A stretch of 64,000 nucleotides of DNA from Mesorhabditis belari. Taxonomy: Eukaryota > Nematoda > Chromadorea > Rhabditida > Rhabditidae. Each line of letters starts with the position of its first letter. Position 1 is the first letter of the stretch. Location of the stretch: contig CAUEEP010000742.1 in the NCBI GenBank assembly GCA_958450365.1, positions 4,817,001 through 4,881,000 on the forward strand, written 5' to 3'. Below the pieces are notes generated by a model that saw only the letters and a list, made by a program, of their open reading frames with translations, had not been told where the DNA came from and ran no database searches. Made by a program: the position numbers and the translations under genes. Positions 22,811 to 35,146 of this stretch are shown here, one piece after another.

Positions 22811-23351
22811 TTATTTTTTTCTTTTTGAGACCAATTTTAGCTTTATCTTTGCCGCCATTTCTTTCTCTTTTGGTATTTATTATTATTTGTTTATTTGGTT
22901 ATTTATTTATTTCTTTATTTATTTCTTTATTCTTTCAATTTCTTCCTAGATTCCTTACTTTGTGTGTTTCGTTCTAAAAAGTGCAATTTAGCCGAATTCC
23001 CCTGTGCCATTTTCTTTTGCTTTTTTTTCCATTACAATAAACGGGTATTTTCAAATAATTTATATAATTAAACTTTCTAAAATAAAAGTTATTCAGTTAA
23101 ATAGAGAAATAAAATGGCAAATGCTGAGCATATGATTTGAAAAAAGACAAATATATTTTTAAATTATCAAAAATCAATAAAATATATAAAAGCCCGTATC
23201 GGATACAAGCAAATAAGAAAAAAAAATATCAAAATATCAAAAAAACATCATTATATTATATTTAAATGAATTTTTATGTAAATTTTGTGATTTCAAAGTG
23301 AAAATGGGATACCTGAGAGGAGAAAAAAAAGGGTTTACTATGATTAAAAGT

Positions 23352-23701
23352 GGGGTTTGGGACAAATGCGACCTTTTTTTTTTGCTGGAAAAGGCCTTAG
23401 GCAAGGCCGTAGAGCTTCGAAAATATTTCCATATAAGGGAATCGTATGCGTAGATTCCGAATTTCGACAAATCAGACCTCGCTGACACGTCAAATTTGGG
23501 CTAAAAGGCAAAAGCTGCGGAAAAGCGTTAAGTTGCGTAGTTTTTGCCTTTTAGCCCAAATTTGACGTGTCAGCGAGGTCTGATTTGCCAAAATTCTGAA
23601 TGTACGCATACGATTCCCTTATATGGAAATATTTTCGAAGCTCTACGGCCTTGCCTAAGGCCTTTTCCAGCAAAAAAAAAGGTCGCATTTGTCCCACCCC
23701 C
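23352..23701. mobile_element. MITE family F, full length with 8-bp TSD
   Basis: A 350-bp hairpin, GGGGTTTGGGACAAATGCGA to CGCATTTGTCCCACCCCC, flanked by TTAAAAGT (23344-23351 and 23702-23709). Its arms contain GACCTCGCTGACACGTCAAA and GCCTTAGGCAAGGCCGTAGA in inverted pairs. Confidence 0.9.
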
Positions 23702-24103
23702 TTAAAAGTGATTGAAAGTACGATAAAATAAAATAAAATAAAATAATTGAATAGTACGATTAAATATAAATAAAATAATATAATATTTAAATGATTTAAT
23801 AAAGATTTCCGGTAGATTTATATAGATATTCACTTCTTGTAGTTAGTTTACTAAAGAAAAAGGAAACAAAACGAGTGTTACCTTTGCAATAAATGCTAGA
23901 TATTGTAGTGTTTTCTAAAATGTTCTCTTTCGAAAACTACCCTTATCTAGTCTTAATCTTAATCTATTTGATATCGAAAGTGAAAAGGATACGATAGCTT
24001 TCGAAAGTTGACACGTTTTAGAATTGATACGTGAACTTAAAACTCTTAAGTCTTTAATGAGAGTTAAACATTCTAAATTTCAAGGAAAATGATGGAAACT
24101 TTT

Positions 24104-24460
24104 TGAAGCAATTGAATGATTGAATGATTGAAAGCAATTGAATGATTGAAAGCAATTGAATGATTGAAAACAATTGAATGATTGAAAACAATTGAATGAT
24201 TGAAAGCAATTGAATGGTTGAATGATTCAAAGCAATTGAAAGCAATTGATGATTGAATGATTCAAAACAATTCAATGATTCAATGATTGAAAGCAATTGA
24301 AGGATTGAATGATTCAAAACAATTGAACGATTCAATGATCCAAAGCAATTGATGATTGAATGATTCAAAGCAATTCAATCATTCAAAACAAGTGATGATT
24401 GAATCATTCAAAGCAATTTCAAGCAATTGAATGCTTCAAAACAATTCAATCATTCAAAAA
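24104..24460. repeat. AAGCAATTGAATGATTG minisatellite at the 3' end of the 24.5 kb gene
   Basis: Imperfect units of GCAATTGAATGATTGAAA and AACAATTCAATGATTC. The array begins immediately beyond the stop codon of the minus-strand gene (24476), so it lies in its 3' UTR or just past it. Confidence 0.88.
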
Positions 24461-24475
24461 TCTATCCTTAATTAA

Positions 24476-27400
24476 CTACCGTCCAGTCGGTTTGAAAAGA
24501 TATTCAAATTGTGGAGGGATTGTCGGGAGAAGATCTTCTGGTGGCTGGTAGTTCTTCGCGATTTTCACAACCTGAATAATCGCTTATAAAAGCGTTCTAC
24601 CAGCTTTCAATTCAGCTCTAGATTGCACAATATGAGTAACTGAACAAACCTGCTCTTTCAGCATATCCAATGCTCCAGCCGTGTTCGCCCATCTCTGCAA
24701 TCGTTGTAGATTGTCCAATCCCAATGCTCGATCAACATGTCCCAATAATTTTGCTTGACTAAATCTTTTGTTTAACGATTTTCTTTTATCTCTTCACCTG
24801 TCTAATTTCTGACTTCCCAATGCAACTTCTAATATATCAATAGCTGCAGCTTCAACTGGCGTTCCTCTCTCGAAATGAGTGATTGCTTGATTGAAACCCT
24901 GATCAGCTCGATTCAACACGTTTAACAAGGCTGACGGTTTTACCTAAATAATTTCCAGTATTAGATAAGAAGCTAGAGTACGGAAACTTTATCATTTTCT
25001 TTTTAAACACTTTTCAACTTACTGTTGTATGCGGGTTTTCCGTTGTCTCAAAGAAAGTGCGAGCCGATTGAAATTCTTGGAATTCTGGTGGTGGAATGCC
25101 AGCAGCAGCTCCTCCTCGACTCACCGCGGGAACCTAGATCTGTTACAGATGGATTTGTTACATGACAAACCATTGGTGGAACAGCTTCTCCATCAGGTAC
25201 ACTCAAACCATACCCATCACCAGATGGTCCCTTGCTTGGCATCAACGCCGAGTCACCGCTGAACAAATCACTGCCATTTTGCTCTAAAATTGATTAGAGG
25301 TTAAAAGGGATTTAAAAAGCCATTAAACAAGCATTAAACAATTGCCAAAACTTGCCAAAAGCCGATGATGGTTGTTGGGGTTTTGGTTTTGGTTTCTTTC
25401 CTTGTGCCCCTTTCACTTTTTGTTGTCTCCCACCACCTCCAAAACTTCCCGATCCTCCCAAAAATGGTGATCCACTTCCGCTCCCGAAACTACCAGCTGA
25501 GAATTTCTAATGATAATATAATTTGGATAAATCCTACTCGCTCCCTCGAAGAACTCTTTTGGCGGGGAAACAGGGCGAAGACCAGAGTCCTCAGGAATCA
25601 CGAAATCTTTCTCATCCTTGTCCACTTCTTGCATTGGCGGCTTTCTACAAGAATATAAGCTAAAAAATGTTCGAAAGTCAACCGTTTTACCTTTGTCTTG
25701 GTCTCTTTGGCTGCGGTTTAGGTTTTGGAGTCGGCTTTGGTTCTTCTGGAGCCACATTCAGTCCGATTCCGTTCCCTCCCGCTAATCCGAAACCAATATT
25801 TGCCAACTCTGGTGGAAGCTCGGATGGAGCATCAAAACCAGCACCTCCACCAACTCCTAAAAGTAAAAGCATCAAGTCAGCTAGAAATTTCGTCTACTTA
25901 CCAGCATCTGATTCTCCATTTTGTCCTTCACCAACGATTCCCGAATCTCCAAATCCAAGCCCACTATCTTCAGTGTCTTCAGTTTGTTCGAATGGTGGAA
26001 GAGTGGTTGTTGGGGGTGGGGATGGTCGAATCTCTTGCACTGGCATTGGTGGTGGCATCGTTCGAGGCATTACTGTAACATTAAATTAAGTAAATCTTCC
26101 AATCTATTCACCTTGTTGTGGAAAAATTTGTTGAAGAGCTGGTTGCTTATCGTATCCATATCTAAAAATGGTTAAAATAAATCTATCTAAATCTATTATC
26201 TAATAAATCAAAACTCGTATAGGATATGAAAGATTAAGCTAAACCCGAGAAACTGACTTGTGTCGAGCATTGTTCATGTATGGAGTTAAATTCGGGAGAT
26301 CTTCTACGTTTGCACTTTGGATTCCCTCAGCTCGTGGCTCTCCTGAAAACAATGTAAATGTAAAAAGCTTTAATACGATACAATAGCAAAAAAATTGTTT
26401 ATAATGAGCTTCTAAAACAAACCAGGTCTTCTAATATGCAATCGGGGTCGTTGTGCCAATTGTTGAGTGAATTGGAAGTGTCGATAGATTGGAGTGGTAC
26501 GCGAGTGGTAAGCACCGGGAGATGGTGGCGTCACTCCACCCTCCATCACTGGATATTTGATTGGAACAGGGATGTCAGTCTTGACTTCAGTCTTCGTCTC
26601 AGTCTTCTCTTCTTCAATCTCTTCTTCTCCTTCTTCATCCGGATCAACCTCTTCATCACCTTCACTTATCGTGTTCTCTTCGCCGGGGAATGAAGGACTC
26701 CTCGATCCAAAGCGATTACCGCCAAATTGGGCTGTAAAAAGATGAAAAAGATTTTTAGAAGAGATTAAATGATAACAATATTCAATACAATTTTTTTCAG
26801 CTTCTTACCAGATTCAAATCCTATTCCTGATCCAAAACTCTCATCACTTTTCGGTGGGAAATTGCTTCCAAAAGAAGTGTCTTCATCTTTAATTAAAAAA
26901 CAAAGAAGTTATTTAAAATATAAATAAATCTATCCATGGAATAACTTTAAAATCAAATATTTTCTTACCAGGTTTCTCTTCATCAATCGATCTCAATAAA
27001 GGTCCGTTGATGCGTGGACGATGAGAGACGCGTTGCTGAAAGAACAACTATTTGTTGACAATCCATTCTTTAAAAATTTACTTTTATCTAATTAAATATT
27101 TATATATTTATTGATATTAGGATATTTTAAAATCTATTCTCTGATCTATTCTCTTTAATTTTCCTTTCAAACCTCAACCACAACCGTTTTTCCATTTCCG
27201 TTCTTTTCCGCGGATTTTGTCGAGTATTTTGGCATCGCTCCATTTAAAAAGCTAAAGATATTTATACAGTACTGGACAATGAAATATGATATTTGAAAAA
27301 CGATTGTCACATTCGCACAGACGTGCGAATGTCGGAAATGGCTGTCAAAAAGCCTACTAAACCTGAGGAATTGCTTAATAAATGGACAACGTTTCTAGCC

Positions 27401-30400
27401 GAATTTGAGGTTCGATTACCTACAGTACTGGACAATGAAATATGATATTTGAAAAACGATCGTCACATTCGCACGTCTGTAACTTCCTTGTCTTTGAGTT
27501 TAAAGTATTAGTGTTATACATTTTCTGAAAGCTCTTTTCAAGGGCTACACAATGGTAATATTAATATTTAGAAATACGGTAAAGACAAGGGAGTTACAGA
27601 CGTGCGAATGTGACGATCGTTTTTCAAATATCATATTTCATTGTCCAGTACTGTAGATACTTTATTCATTCATATAGAGATTTCACTTCCATTCAAATAA
27701 ATAAAAAAGAGAGATTGAATGGGAAATGGAAAAGGATAAGGAAAGGATTTTACTCTTACAAAGATTGAATGAAAAAGAAATGTATTATTGGAATGAAGTT
27801 TGTGTTTTGATTTGCAGTTTTGCTTATAGATCTATTTTCTATTTCTTTCTCTTGCTTATAGATCTAGGAAAATAGATCTATAATCTAAAGCAGATTTGCT
27901 TATAGATCTATTTTCCATAGATATATATATGTTGTGTCCGATTTAGATTTCCGTCCGATTTAGATTCAATCTAAATCGGACGTCCGATTTAGATTGAACT
28001 TATCGCGGACGTCCGATTTAGACTCAATCTAAATCGGACGTCTTATATAGATTGAACAATAATATAAACATGTTTAATATATGTTCTTAAGCGTTTTCTG
28101 TAGTTTTCTGCATTTTTCAAAGGTCTGTTACTGTCTTTTTCTGAAAAGAAAACCCAACTATGAAATAATCAATAAAAGACCTTTGAAAATGCAGAAAACT
28201 ACAGAAAACGCTTAAGAACATATACTAAACATGTTTATATTATTGTTCAATCATACGTCCGATTTAGATGAGTCGTCCGATACAGACGAACAAAACGGCA
28301 AATATGTTCTTAAGCGTTTTTGCAATTTTCTGCGCTTTCAAAGAAATTTCAAAGAACATATGTTAAGCACGTTTATTATTGTTCGATCGTATCGGACGTC
28401 CGATATGCTGTAACAATAAAGACCTTTGAAAAATGCAGAAAACTACAGAAAACGCTTAAGAACATATACTAAACATGTTTATATTATTGTTCAATCCATA
28501 TAAGATTTAGATTGAATCTAAATCGGACGGAAATCTAAATCGGACACAACATATATATAAAATTCTAGTTTTTTTTATTTGCAATTAGATATAAAATAAT
28601 GTTTTAATTGAATTGAAATTGAATTGAATTTTAATTGAATTTTAATTGAAATTTTCAAAACAAACCGATTCGATTTTGGCGTTTTTTGTTCAATTTCCTC
28701 TGATTGACTTTGTCTAAAATAGAAATTTTAATAGAAAAGTGATTTTTTAAAAAACAAATAAACTGGGGTTTTATCTAAAAATGAGAGATTTTGAACAACA
28801 GAAAGAGTTACTAAATTTTCAGTTATCCGTTTTCTAAAACCCATCAAGTCTATGATTTTATTGTATACTGTACTATGTACTATTTTATTTTCTCTAACTT
28901 ATTTTCTCTAACTATCACAACTTGTAGCCTCGCTTGATTTCCCCTCCCCCCCTTTTAGTCTCTTTCCCCAGTAAATACTCGCCCCTCGCTGCCCCCTCTG
29001 CTGACCTTTGTGGCCGAGTGGCTAGCGCGTTGGTCTGAAGTGCCGAGTCTCCCGGGTTCGATCCCCGGCAAGGTCCAGTGGCGGTGACGATTTAATACAA
29101 GCTCAACAGGCTTGAAAGATCATATGTAGATAACTTTCCCCGTCCGAGTCACTTTTGCCGCTTTTGTTGTCTTGCTAACCTTGAGTTTCCGTAGTTGAAA
29201 TTGATTTTGTCCAAGTTGATTCCCAGTTTTTTCCAACGAGCCTAGAAAATTATGGATAATTTGAAAGTTTCTTTAAAAATTGCTTTTCAAACCTCCATTC
29301 TTTTAATTCGATTTTCATCAAATTCATTTGGGAAAAGATTTCTTTTTGATGGTGGAATTGTGGTCGATTTTGGGTCAATCATCTAAATGTTAAAGGTTAA
29401 TTTGATGAATATTTTGTCTTCTAATAATGACACACTCACCTCACTGATCGCTGAGTGATGAGCAGTTAAATAAACAGGCGGTAGTTGAGCACGAGGGGCG
29501 GCGAACTTCAAAAGAAAAATTCGTAAAAAAAAATAGAAAATTTTATGATAATAAAAATGAAAGGAATTCATCGATTACCTGAAATCTTGGTGGAGGGGGA
29601 ATAGTTTTTGGTTGTTGTCTCCGCAAAACTCTTGATTTGACTGCAATTGAATCGGCAACTCTTGGCGCTTCATAAACTGGATGAAGCATTCTCAATCTAC
29701 AAATGAAATTGATTAAATTTTGTCGAAATTTTGTAGAAAACATAATCTAGAAAGGAAGCTTTGTAAAGCTTTGTAAAGCTTTGTAAAGCTTTGGGAAGGT
29801 TTGTAAAGCTTTGTGAAGCTTTGTAAAGCTTTGTGAAGCTTTGTGAAACTTTGTGAACCTTGTGAAGCTTTGTGAAGACAAATCTGACACCTTTCGGGTG
29901 TCAGATTTGTTTAAAACTTCACAATCAAAGAACAAATCTGACACCTTTCTGGGTGAAGATTGCGAGTGTTTTGATTTTGGGTAAAGAAAAGAATTGAAAA
30001 AGAAAAGTGATAAGCTTATCAGTAACAGTACGTTGATTAGTGTTTGTTTTAGCATTACAATCACCATTACAATCACCAAATCCATTACAAGCATTACAAT
30101 CACCAAATCCCACCTTCTTATTCCAAACAACCTTCGATGTGAGATCGATGAAGCATCACTGCTTGAAGATGAAGACAAAGATTCCGCCCTCGGGACAAAG
30201 TCTTGCTAAAAATAGAATACAAAATATTGCCTAACAAAGAAGCTGGCATATTCTAATTGCTTTTCTTCCAATACTTAAGGTAATTCTTGGAATTGAGATA
30301 GATGAAGAGATTTTCTTTTTGAGATAGATGAACAGATTCTCGAAAATCCCTCAACTTTTGAATCTCGACAATAGAAAAGACACAAGGGTGATTAGATCGA

Positions 30401-33400
30401 TGTGATCTAGTTTTTCTTTCTTTCTTCTCTTTCTTTCTTTTCTTTTTCGAAATTTCTCGTCTCTCATCTTCTCCAGCGATTTTATGGGGACACCGGTGTT
30501 TTCTCGTGGTTCAAACTTGTCTTCCACTTGAGCGATCTTCTATGTGAAACCCCCACAAAAAGAAATCAATTGCAAATTGCAAATTACAAGCGTCTCACAG
30601 CAGGTGATCATTCACAAAACTTGTTGCTCATGTCGATTTTAAGTCAGCTATTGCTGGGGATTGGATTAAAGAGTATTGAGGCTTCAAAAGTGGATACACA
30701 GCAGGATTTAGAAGAAGGAAAACGTGTTGTTGTCATCAAAAAAAAGCTTATCAAAGTATGGTTTTCACATAGCTGCAAAGAGAATTCTTGCTCAGGCGCT
30801 AAAAAGCTCAGAAAATTCTTGCTCTGAATTCTTGCTCTGAATTCCTGCTCTGAATTCTTGCTCTGAATTCTTGCTCTGAATTCTTGCTCTGAATTCTTGC
30901 TCAAGTATGCTTCGATCAAAAATAAGCTACAAAGCAACACTCTTGTACTTTTCACGTAAAAACTGAAAGAACAAAGTTTATTTTGAAGGTTAAGCACAGT
31001 TAGTAACTCATTAAAGGCTCGAGATTGGTTCTTCAACGTCAAAATTTGTTGAATTCTTTGTTTCTTTGTGAAGTCATATATTCTACCCGGTTTCCTTCAA
31101 TTTCCTTCAATTTCCTTCAATTTCATTTACGAGATTTCTCAATTCACAATCTTTTTCTCTTTTCTCTATTTTCATTATGCCTTTTTATTGTCCATTTAGC
31201 GCTATTTACGACAATCAAATAGTCAAAAAAAGGGGTTTTTATTGAGAATTCTAGAAGCAGTGAAGTTAAATTCAGGTTTGACACCATTGTAAAAGTCTAG
31301 TTTAGAGAAAACTCATGAAATGAATGTGCTCGAAACTTTACAATAGTTTTAAGTCAATTTAGAGCAAACTGGAGCAAGCTGGAGCAAGTTGGAGCAAGCT
31401 GGAGCAAGTTGGAGCAAGCTGGAGCAAGTTGGAGCAAGCTGAAGCACGTTTAGAGCCAGTAAAGTTATACTAAATGATGGGTAAAGGTAAACAGGATAGG
31501 TTTTGAGGAGTTTTGAGGAGGGTTTACCCTAGTGAAAGACATCATAAACTCGTATCATTCCTACAGAACTGCTTGGGTTCATTCAAAAGAACAAACCCAC
31601 TTTTTTTAAACGTAAACAATGTGAAGGCAACTCAAAATGAATTGCAAAATGAGCTTTACAAGTCTGTAAAGAGTTTTCGAGTCAAATTTGGCATGTCTCT
31701 GAGCTGAGGGTTTTACTTTTTTTCGGATCCTTTACCATCTAACCAAATTTCCAACATGATTTTTCTTTGATCCGGCATGCTTTTGCTTTTTCCTTTATAG
31801 ATTCCTATCTTCTTCCTCTCAAAACCAAAACCAACCCAAAAAAAAAATCTAAAAACTTTCAGCCTTCAGAATGTTTTTGATCTGATCTCTTTTCCTTCTC
31901 TTTTCCTTCTCTTTTTCTTCTCTTTTCCTTCCTTTTTTTGAGCCGATTTCTCGACAAGATATATGTCTTTCAAATAAGGAAAGGAAGAAGAAAAAGGAAA
32001 AACGAAGAGTTTAGCTAAATATTGCAGAATGAATTTTGGGTATTACACACTCCAAAAGAATCTAGGAAACTAGGAAAATTTTTCTGTTTTGACTGAAAAA
32101 GATGACATTGAAGAAAAGTTGAATTGAGCTCTTCTCAGAGTTGCGCTTTCCATCGATAATTCCATTCGCTTCTCGATTCTCGAAAATCCTTTGGATACAA
32201 ACTTTTGACTTCAAATCTAATGACAGCATTTTTAGAACAAAAGAAAGTTTGTCGTTGACCGCTTTTACGTTTTTGTCTTTGTTTTGTCCCCTCCATTATC
32301 ATCCTCTTCTCATCTTTTCGCTTCATTATCCATTAGAATCCTTTTGTGTTCTCATTTGTTCTGCCAGCCGTCTTCTTTTTGGTAAAACGACCGTCAATGA
32401 GACTCTCACTTTTTTTTCGTGAAAAGAGAAGTGATGATTTGTGATGATGGAGATTAAGGGGAACGGTTATCATTTGGGAGAATCGTTTACAGTCTATGAG
32501 ATGAGATGAGGAGATTTGTGAATTGAAAGTTTATTGAAAGTCGATTGCATATTTCTAGAGAGCAATCTATACAGACAGATTGGTGACCTCAATGTTTCGA
32601 GTTTAAGCTTTGGCTTGCTTTCAAATCTCTCACGAAACATAATGCTTTAAAGTTCAAATGGTGAAAAGAAATTTTGAAACATTCACAGTCAAGATTTGAT
32701 TCAAGATCGATGACCTCAAAAAGATTACAAGAGGTTTGAGGTCTAGCTAGCTTCTTCAATAGCTAGCGGTGACTGTCCAATCTGATCCTTTAACGAGTAA
32801 TGTTTCTGTAAGCTGGGACTTAACCAAGCAAAGCTTTTTGTTTTATACGTTTCGGTTGGAGTCACATTTTCGAGACTTTCCGGTGGAATTTTTCCCTTTC
32901 AAAACAGGTTGAAGGGGATTTCCGAAGGAGAAACGGGGAGAAAATCCAACGAGGAACAGGTCTGTCTTCTCTTTTCTTTTCTTTTCTTTTCTTTTCTTCT
33001 CTCCTCTCCTCTTCTCTTCTCTTCTCTCCTCTCCTCTCCTCTTCTCTTCTCTTCTCTTCTCTCCTCTCCTCTCCTCTCCTCTTCTCTTCTCTCCTCTCCT
33101 CTCCTCTTCTTTTCTCTTCTCTTCTCCTTTTTTTCCTTTTACTTCTTTTCATAAGATATCCATTCGATTTCTTTCTTTTCATTTCTCATTTCTTTTGTGA
33201 ATCGTTCTCGCCCTTCACTCACTCACTCATCCACACATTCACATGAAAGCAATGAATCGAAAGGAATTGAATCAATTGATGCTTTTGCATGAATTGCATC
33301 GATATTTAGCTGTGAAAGATCTTCATATGAAAGTGAAATGAAAGGATTCAGTTTTCATCGAGATTGAGAAGTCTTTTAAGTCAAGGATTAGTTAAACGGT

Positions 33401-35146
33401 AATCAACAGCCATCTGAAAATCATCTGAATCATCTGAAAGCTAGATTTCAATCAAGTAAACTGGGATGATTACAGAGCTACATATCAATCTAGATTGCAT
33501 AGAATTCATCTTTCATATGATCTTCTCTGACTGGCAGCAGAGGCTAAAGCTGATCACTGATATCTCAGTAAAAAAGAAGTGATAAATGATTGGTTTGACT
33601 GACTGACTTGGCTTCATTTGATGGATGGAAAAGGAGAATGATGGAGAAATCAATTGACAGACTCGTTTCACTTTTTTCAATTCACCGATTTCCCCCTTTT
33701 ACTCACCAAATAGGGATAATTGAATCAGATATAATCAAATGTAAATTGAGACAAAAATCAATAATAATTTATAGGTTTTTACGGTTTCTTTACATAAACT
33801 TGACTCGGAAACTTTTGTAGTTTTTGAATTACGTTTCTGGGAGTACTCATTATCAATAGCAAACCAATAAGCTTGCTTGCCAAACAGTCTTCATATGAAA
33901 GTGAAATGAAAGGATTCAGTTTTTATCGAGATTCAGGAGTCTTTGAAGTTAAACGTTAAACGTTAAAGATCAGTTAAACGGTAATCAACAGCCATCTATT
34001 TGAAAGCTAGATTTCAATCAAGTAAGCTGGGGTGACTACAGAGCTACATATTAATCTAGATTGAATAGAATCTAGATCTAGATTGCATCTTTCATATGAT
34101 CTTCTCTGACTGGCAGCAGAGGCTAAAGCTGATCACTGATATCTCAGTTAAAAAAAAAGTGATAAATGGTTGTTTTGACTGACTGACTTGGCTTCATTAC
34201 TCATTTTGGATTACGTTTCTGGGAGTACTCATTATCAATAGCAAACTAATAAGCTTTCCAAACAATTGCCAAACAATGGCCAAAGCAATTGCCAAGCAAA
34301 CATTCAAGCTAAACTCTTCGATCTTTGAGTCTTCATTTACAAGTATTCCCTAAGTCTTCACTCAAATGAAGATCCTCCGAATTGCTCTCCGATCCCCTCA
34401 CTTTCTCCAGAATTACCCAGAAAAAAGAATGAAAACGACAAATAAGTGCTCTTCAAGTTTCCCTCCTTTCAATTCCATTTCACTTCATTCAATGAGCAAA
34501 TGGTTTTTGCCATTGGATATTTTGTAGAGAGTAAGGGCATGGACCGGTCATTCCCCTCAAATTTCCCTTTTCTTGTTGCCAAACTTTTTCCTCCTCTTCT
34601 TGTGTAAACTCCTTTCACTACTTATAACAAGATTTGAAAACGAACAAAGTGAAATCGAGGCTTGTAACCAAAGAAAAAACGCGACCTTCAAATTTCTCTT
34701 GTTTGGTCAAAACTTTTCGGAACTACAATGAAGGTTTATGTTGAAAATCAAGAAGTTTTTTTGCAGATAACAATGAGAGATCATGTTGAATGATGTTGTT
34801 GAAGAGGGATCAAGGAAAGTTGACAAAAATGAAATACCCTTAAACAGTCATCTTGCTTATTTCAAACATATTAAATTACTTAGAGGAGCGTAGAGTACCC
34901 CTAAGTACTAGTAAATCAGTCAAGCCTAAAAGCAACCGAAAAACTAGCAAAACTACGCATTGAAGCTCAACTACGCATTGAACTACTCTCGGAAATTTAA
35001 CGTCGATCAAGAGTTACTCAAAAAGTCGAGGTTTCATAAACACCCCGAAACTCAATCCTTTCAAAAATTCATAAGAATCAACTCACCGCTTGCACTGAGT
35101 GGAAGAGAAAGAGCCCTATAGGGACCCAGATGATGCTGGGGAGCAT
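24476..35146 (-). CDS. Large secreted Pro/Gly-rich protein with C-terminal helical domain, unrecognised
   Basis: 22 exons, all phase-consistent, give 787 residues. From 5': 35087-35146, 30114-30205, 29579-29696, 29440-29505, 29293-29382, 29180-29241, 28666-28713, 27173-27251, 26969-27035, 26809-26886, 26423-26731, 26258-26342, 26112-26161, 25902-26072, 25691-25856, 25538-25644, 25356-25496, 25171-25283, 25023-25133, 24798-24943, 24650-24758, 24476-24571. Exon 1 is a signal peptide, [20 protein letters not shown], with likely cleavage before [11 protein letters not shown] basic/Pro region follows, then an acidic segment ([17 protein letters not shown]), PPTTTLPP motifs, Gly-rich and Lys-Pro stretches ([36 protein letters not shown]). 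The last ~125 residues look helical and are the most domain-like ([38 protein letters not shown]). Probably extracellular; function unknown. One intron (25284-25355) uses a GC donor. Confidence 0.7.
27265..27655. mobile_element. MITE family D: TACAGTACTGGACAATG foldback element plus a solo end
   Basis: 27421-27655 is a 235-bp hairpin, TACAGTACTGGACAATGAAA to TTTCATTGTCCAGTACTGTA. A second left end lies at 27265-27320, so a partial copy sits directly beside it. TA-flanked ends suggest a mariner-type MITE. It lies in an intron of the large minus-strand gene, beginning 8 bp beyond a splice acceptor. Confidence 0.85.
27922..28558. mobile_element. Foldback element with TGTTGTGTCCGATTTAGATT ends
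   Basis: About 637 bp starting TATATATATGTTGTGTCCGA and ending TCGGACACAACATATATATA. The arms repeat CCGATTTAGATT/AATCTAAATCGG several times and contain inverted copies of CTTAAGCGTTTTCTGTAG and ACATGTTTATATTATTGTTC. It lies in an intron of the large minus-strand gene and has no coding content. Confidence 0.75.
29003..29076 (+). tRNA. tRNA-like gene, apparent anticodon GAA (Phe), antisense in an intron
   Basis: 74 nt with a perfect A box (TGGCCGAGTGG) and B box (GGTTCGATCC). The acceptor GACCTTT/CAAGGTC pairs at 6 of 7 positions. The anticodon arm TTGGT-CTGAAGT-GCCGA closes with two G-T pairs, and the T arm CCGGG/CCCGG is perfect. The D stem is imperfect, and no TTTT terminator follows within 70 nt. 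It may therefore be a tRNA-derived pseudogene. It sits in an intron of the large minus-strand gene, on the opposite strand. Confidence 0.5.
29757..29880. repeat. 10-bp repeat AAGCTTTGTA/G in an intron
   Basis: About 12 units of AAGCTTTGTAAAGCTTTGTG in the intron between the second and third exons of the large minus-strand gene, followed by a short inverted pair, ACAAATCTGACACC. Confidence 0.88.
30206..35086. other. 4.9-kb first intron of the large minus-strand gene
   Basis: No exon is supported inside. It contains a 13-bp GAATTCTTGCTCT array (30800-30900), a 10-bp GGAGCAAGCT/GGAGCAAGTT array (31365-31440), a CTTTTCTCCTCTC polypyrimidine tract (32965-33130) and a directly duplicated ~300-bp block (33314 and 33889). 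A long first intron after a signal-peptide exon commonly holds regulatory elements; that is inference here. Confidence 0.55.
33314..34265. repeat. Direct duplication of a non-coding block inside the long intron
   Basis: 33314-33616 and 33889-34197 share GAAAGTGAAATGAAAGGATT, ACGGTAATCAACAGCCATCT, CTTCTCTGACTGGCAGCAGA and GACTGACTGACTTGGCTTCA in the same order. A second shared piece, ATTACGTTTCTGGGAGTACT, is at 33822 and 34210. The two copies differ by small indels, so the duplication is moderately old. Confidence 0.85.

Noticed and set aside
30528..30827. 99-residue plus-strand frame containing [20 protein letters not shown]
   Set aside because: No convincing signal peptide, no splice chain and no conserved motif. 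It lies in the long intron of the minus-strand gene.
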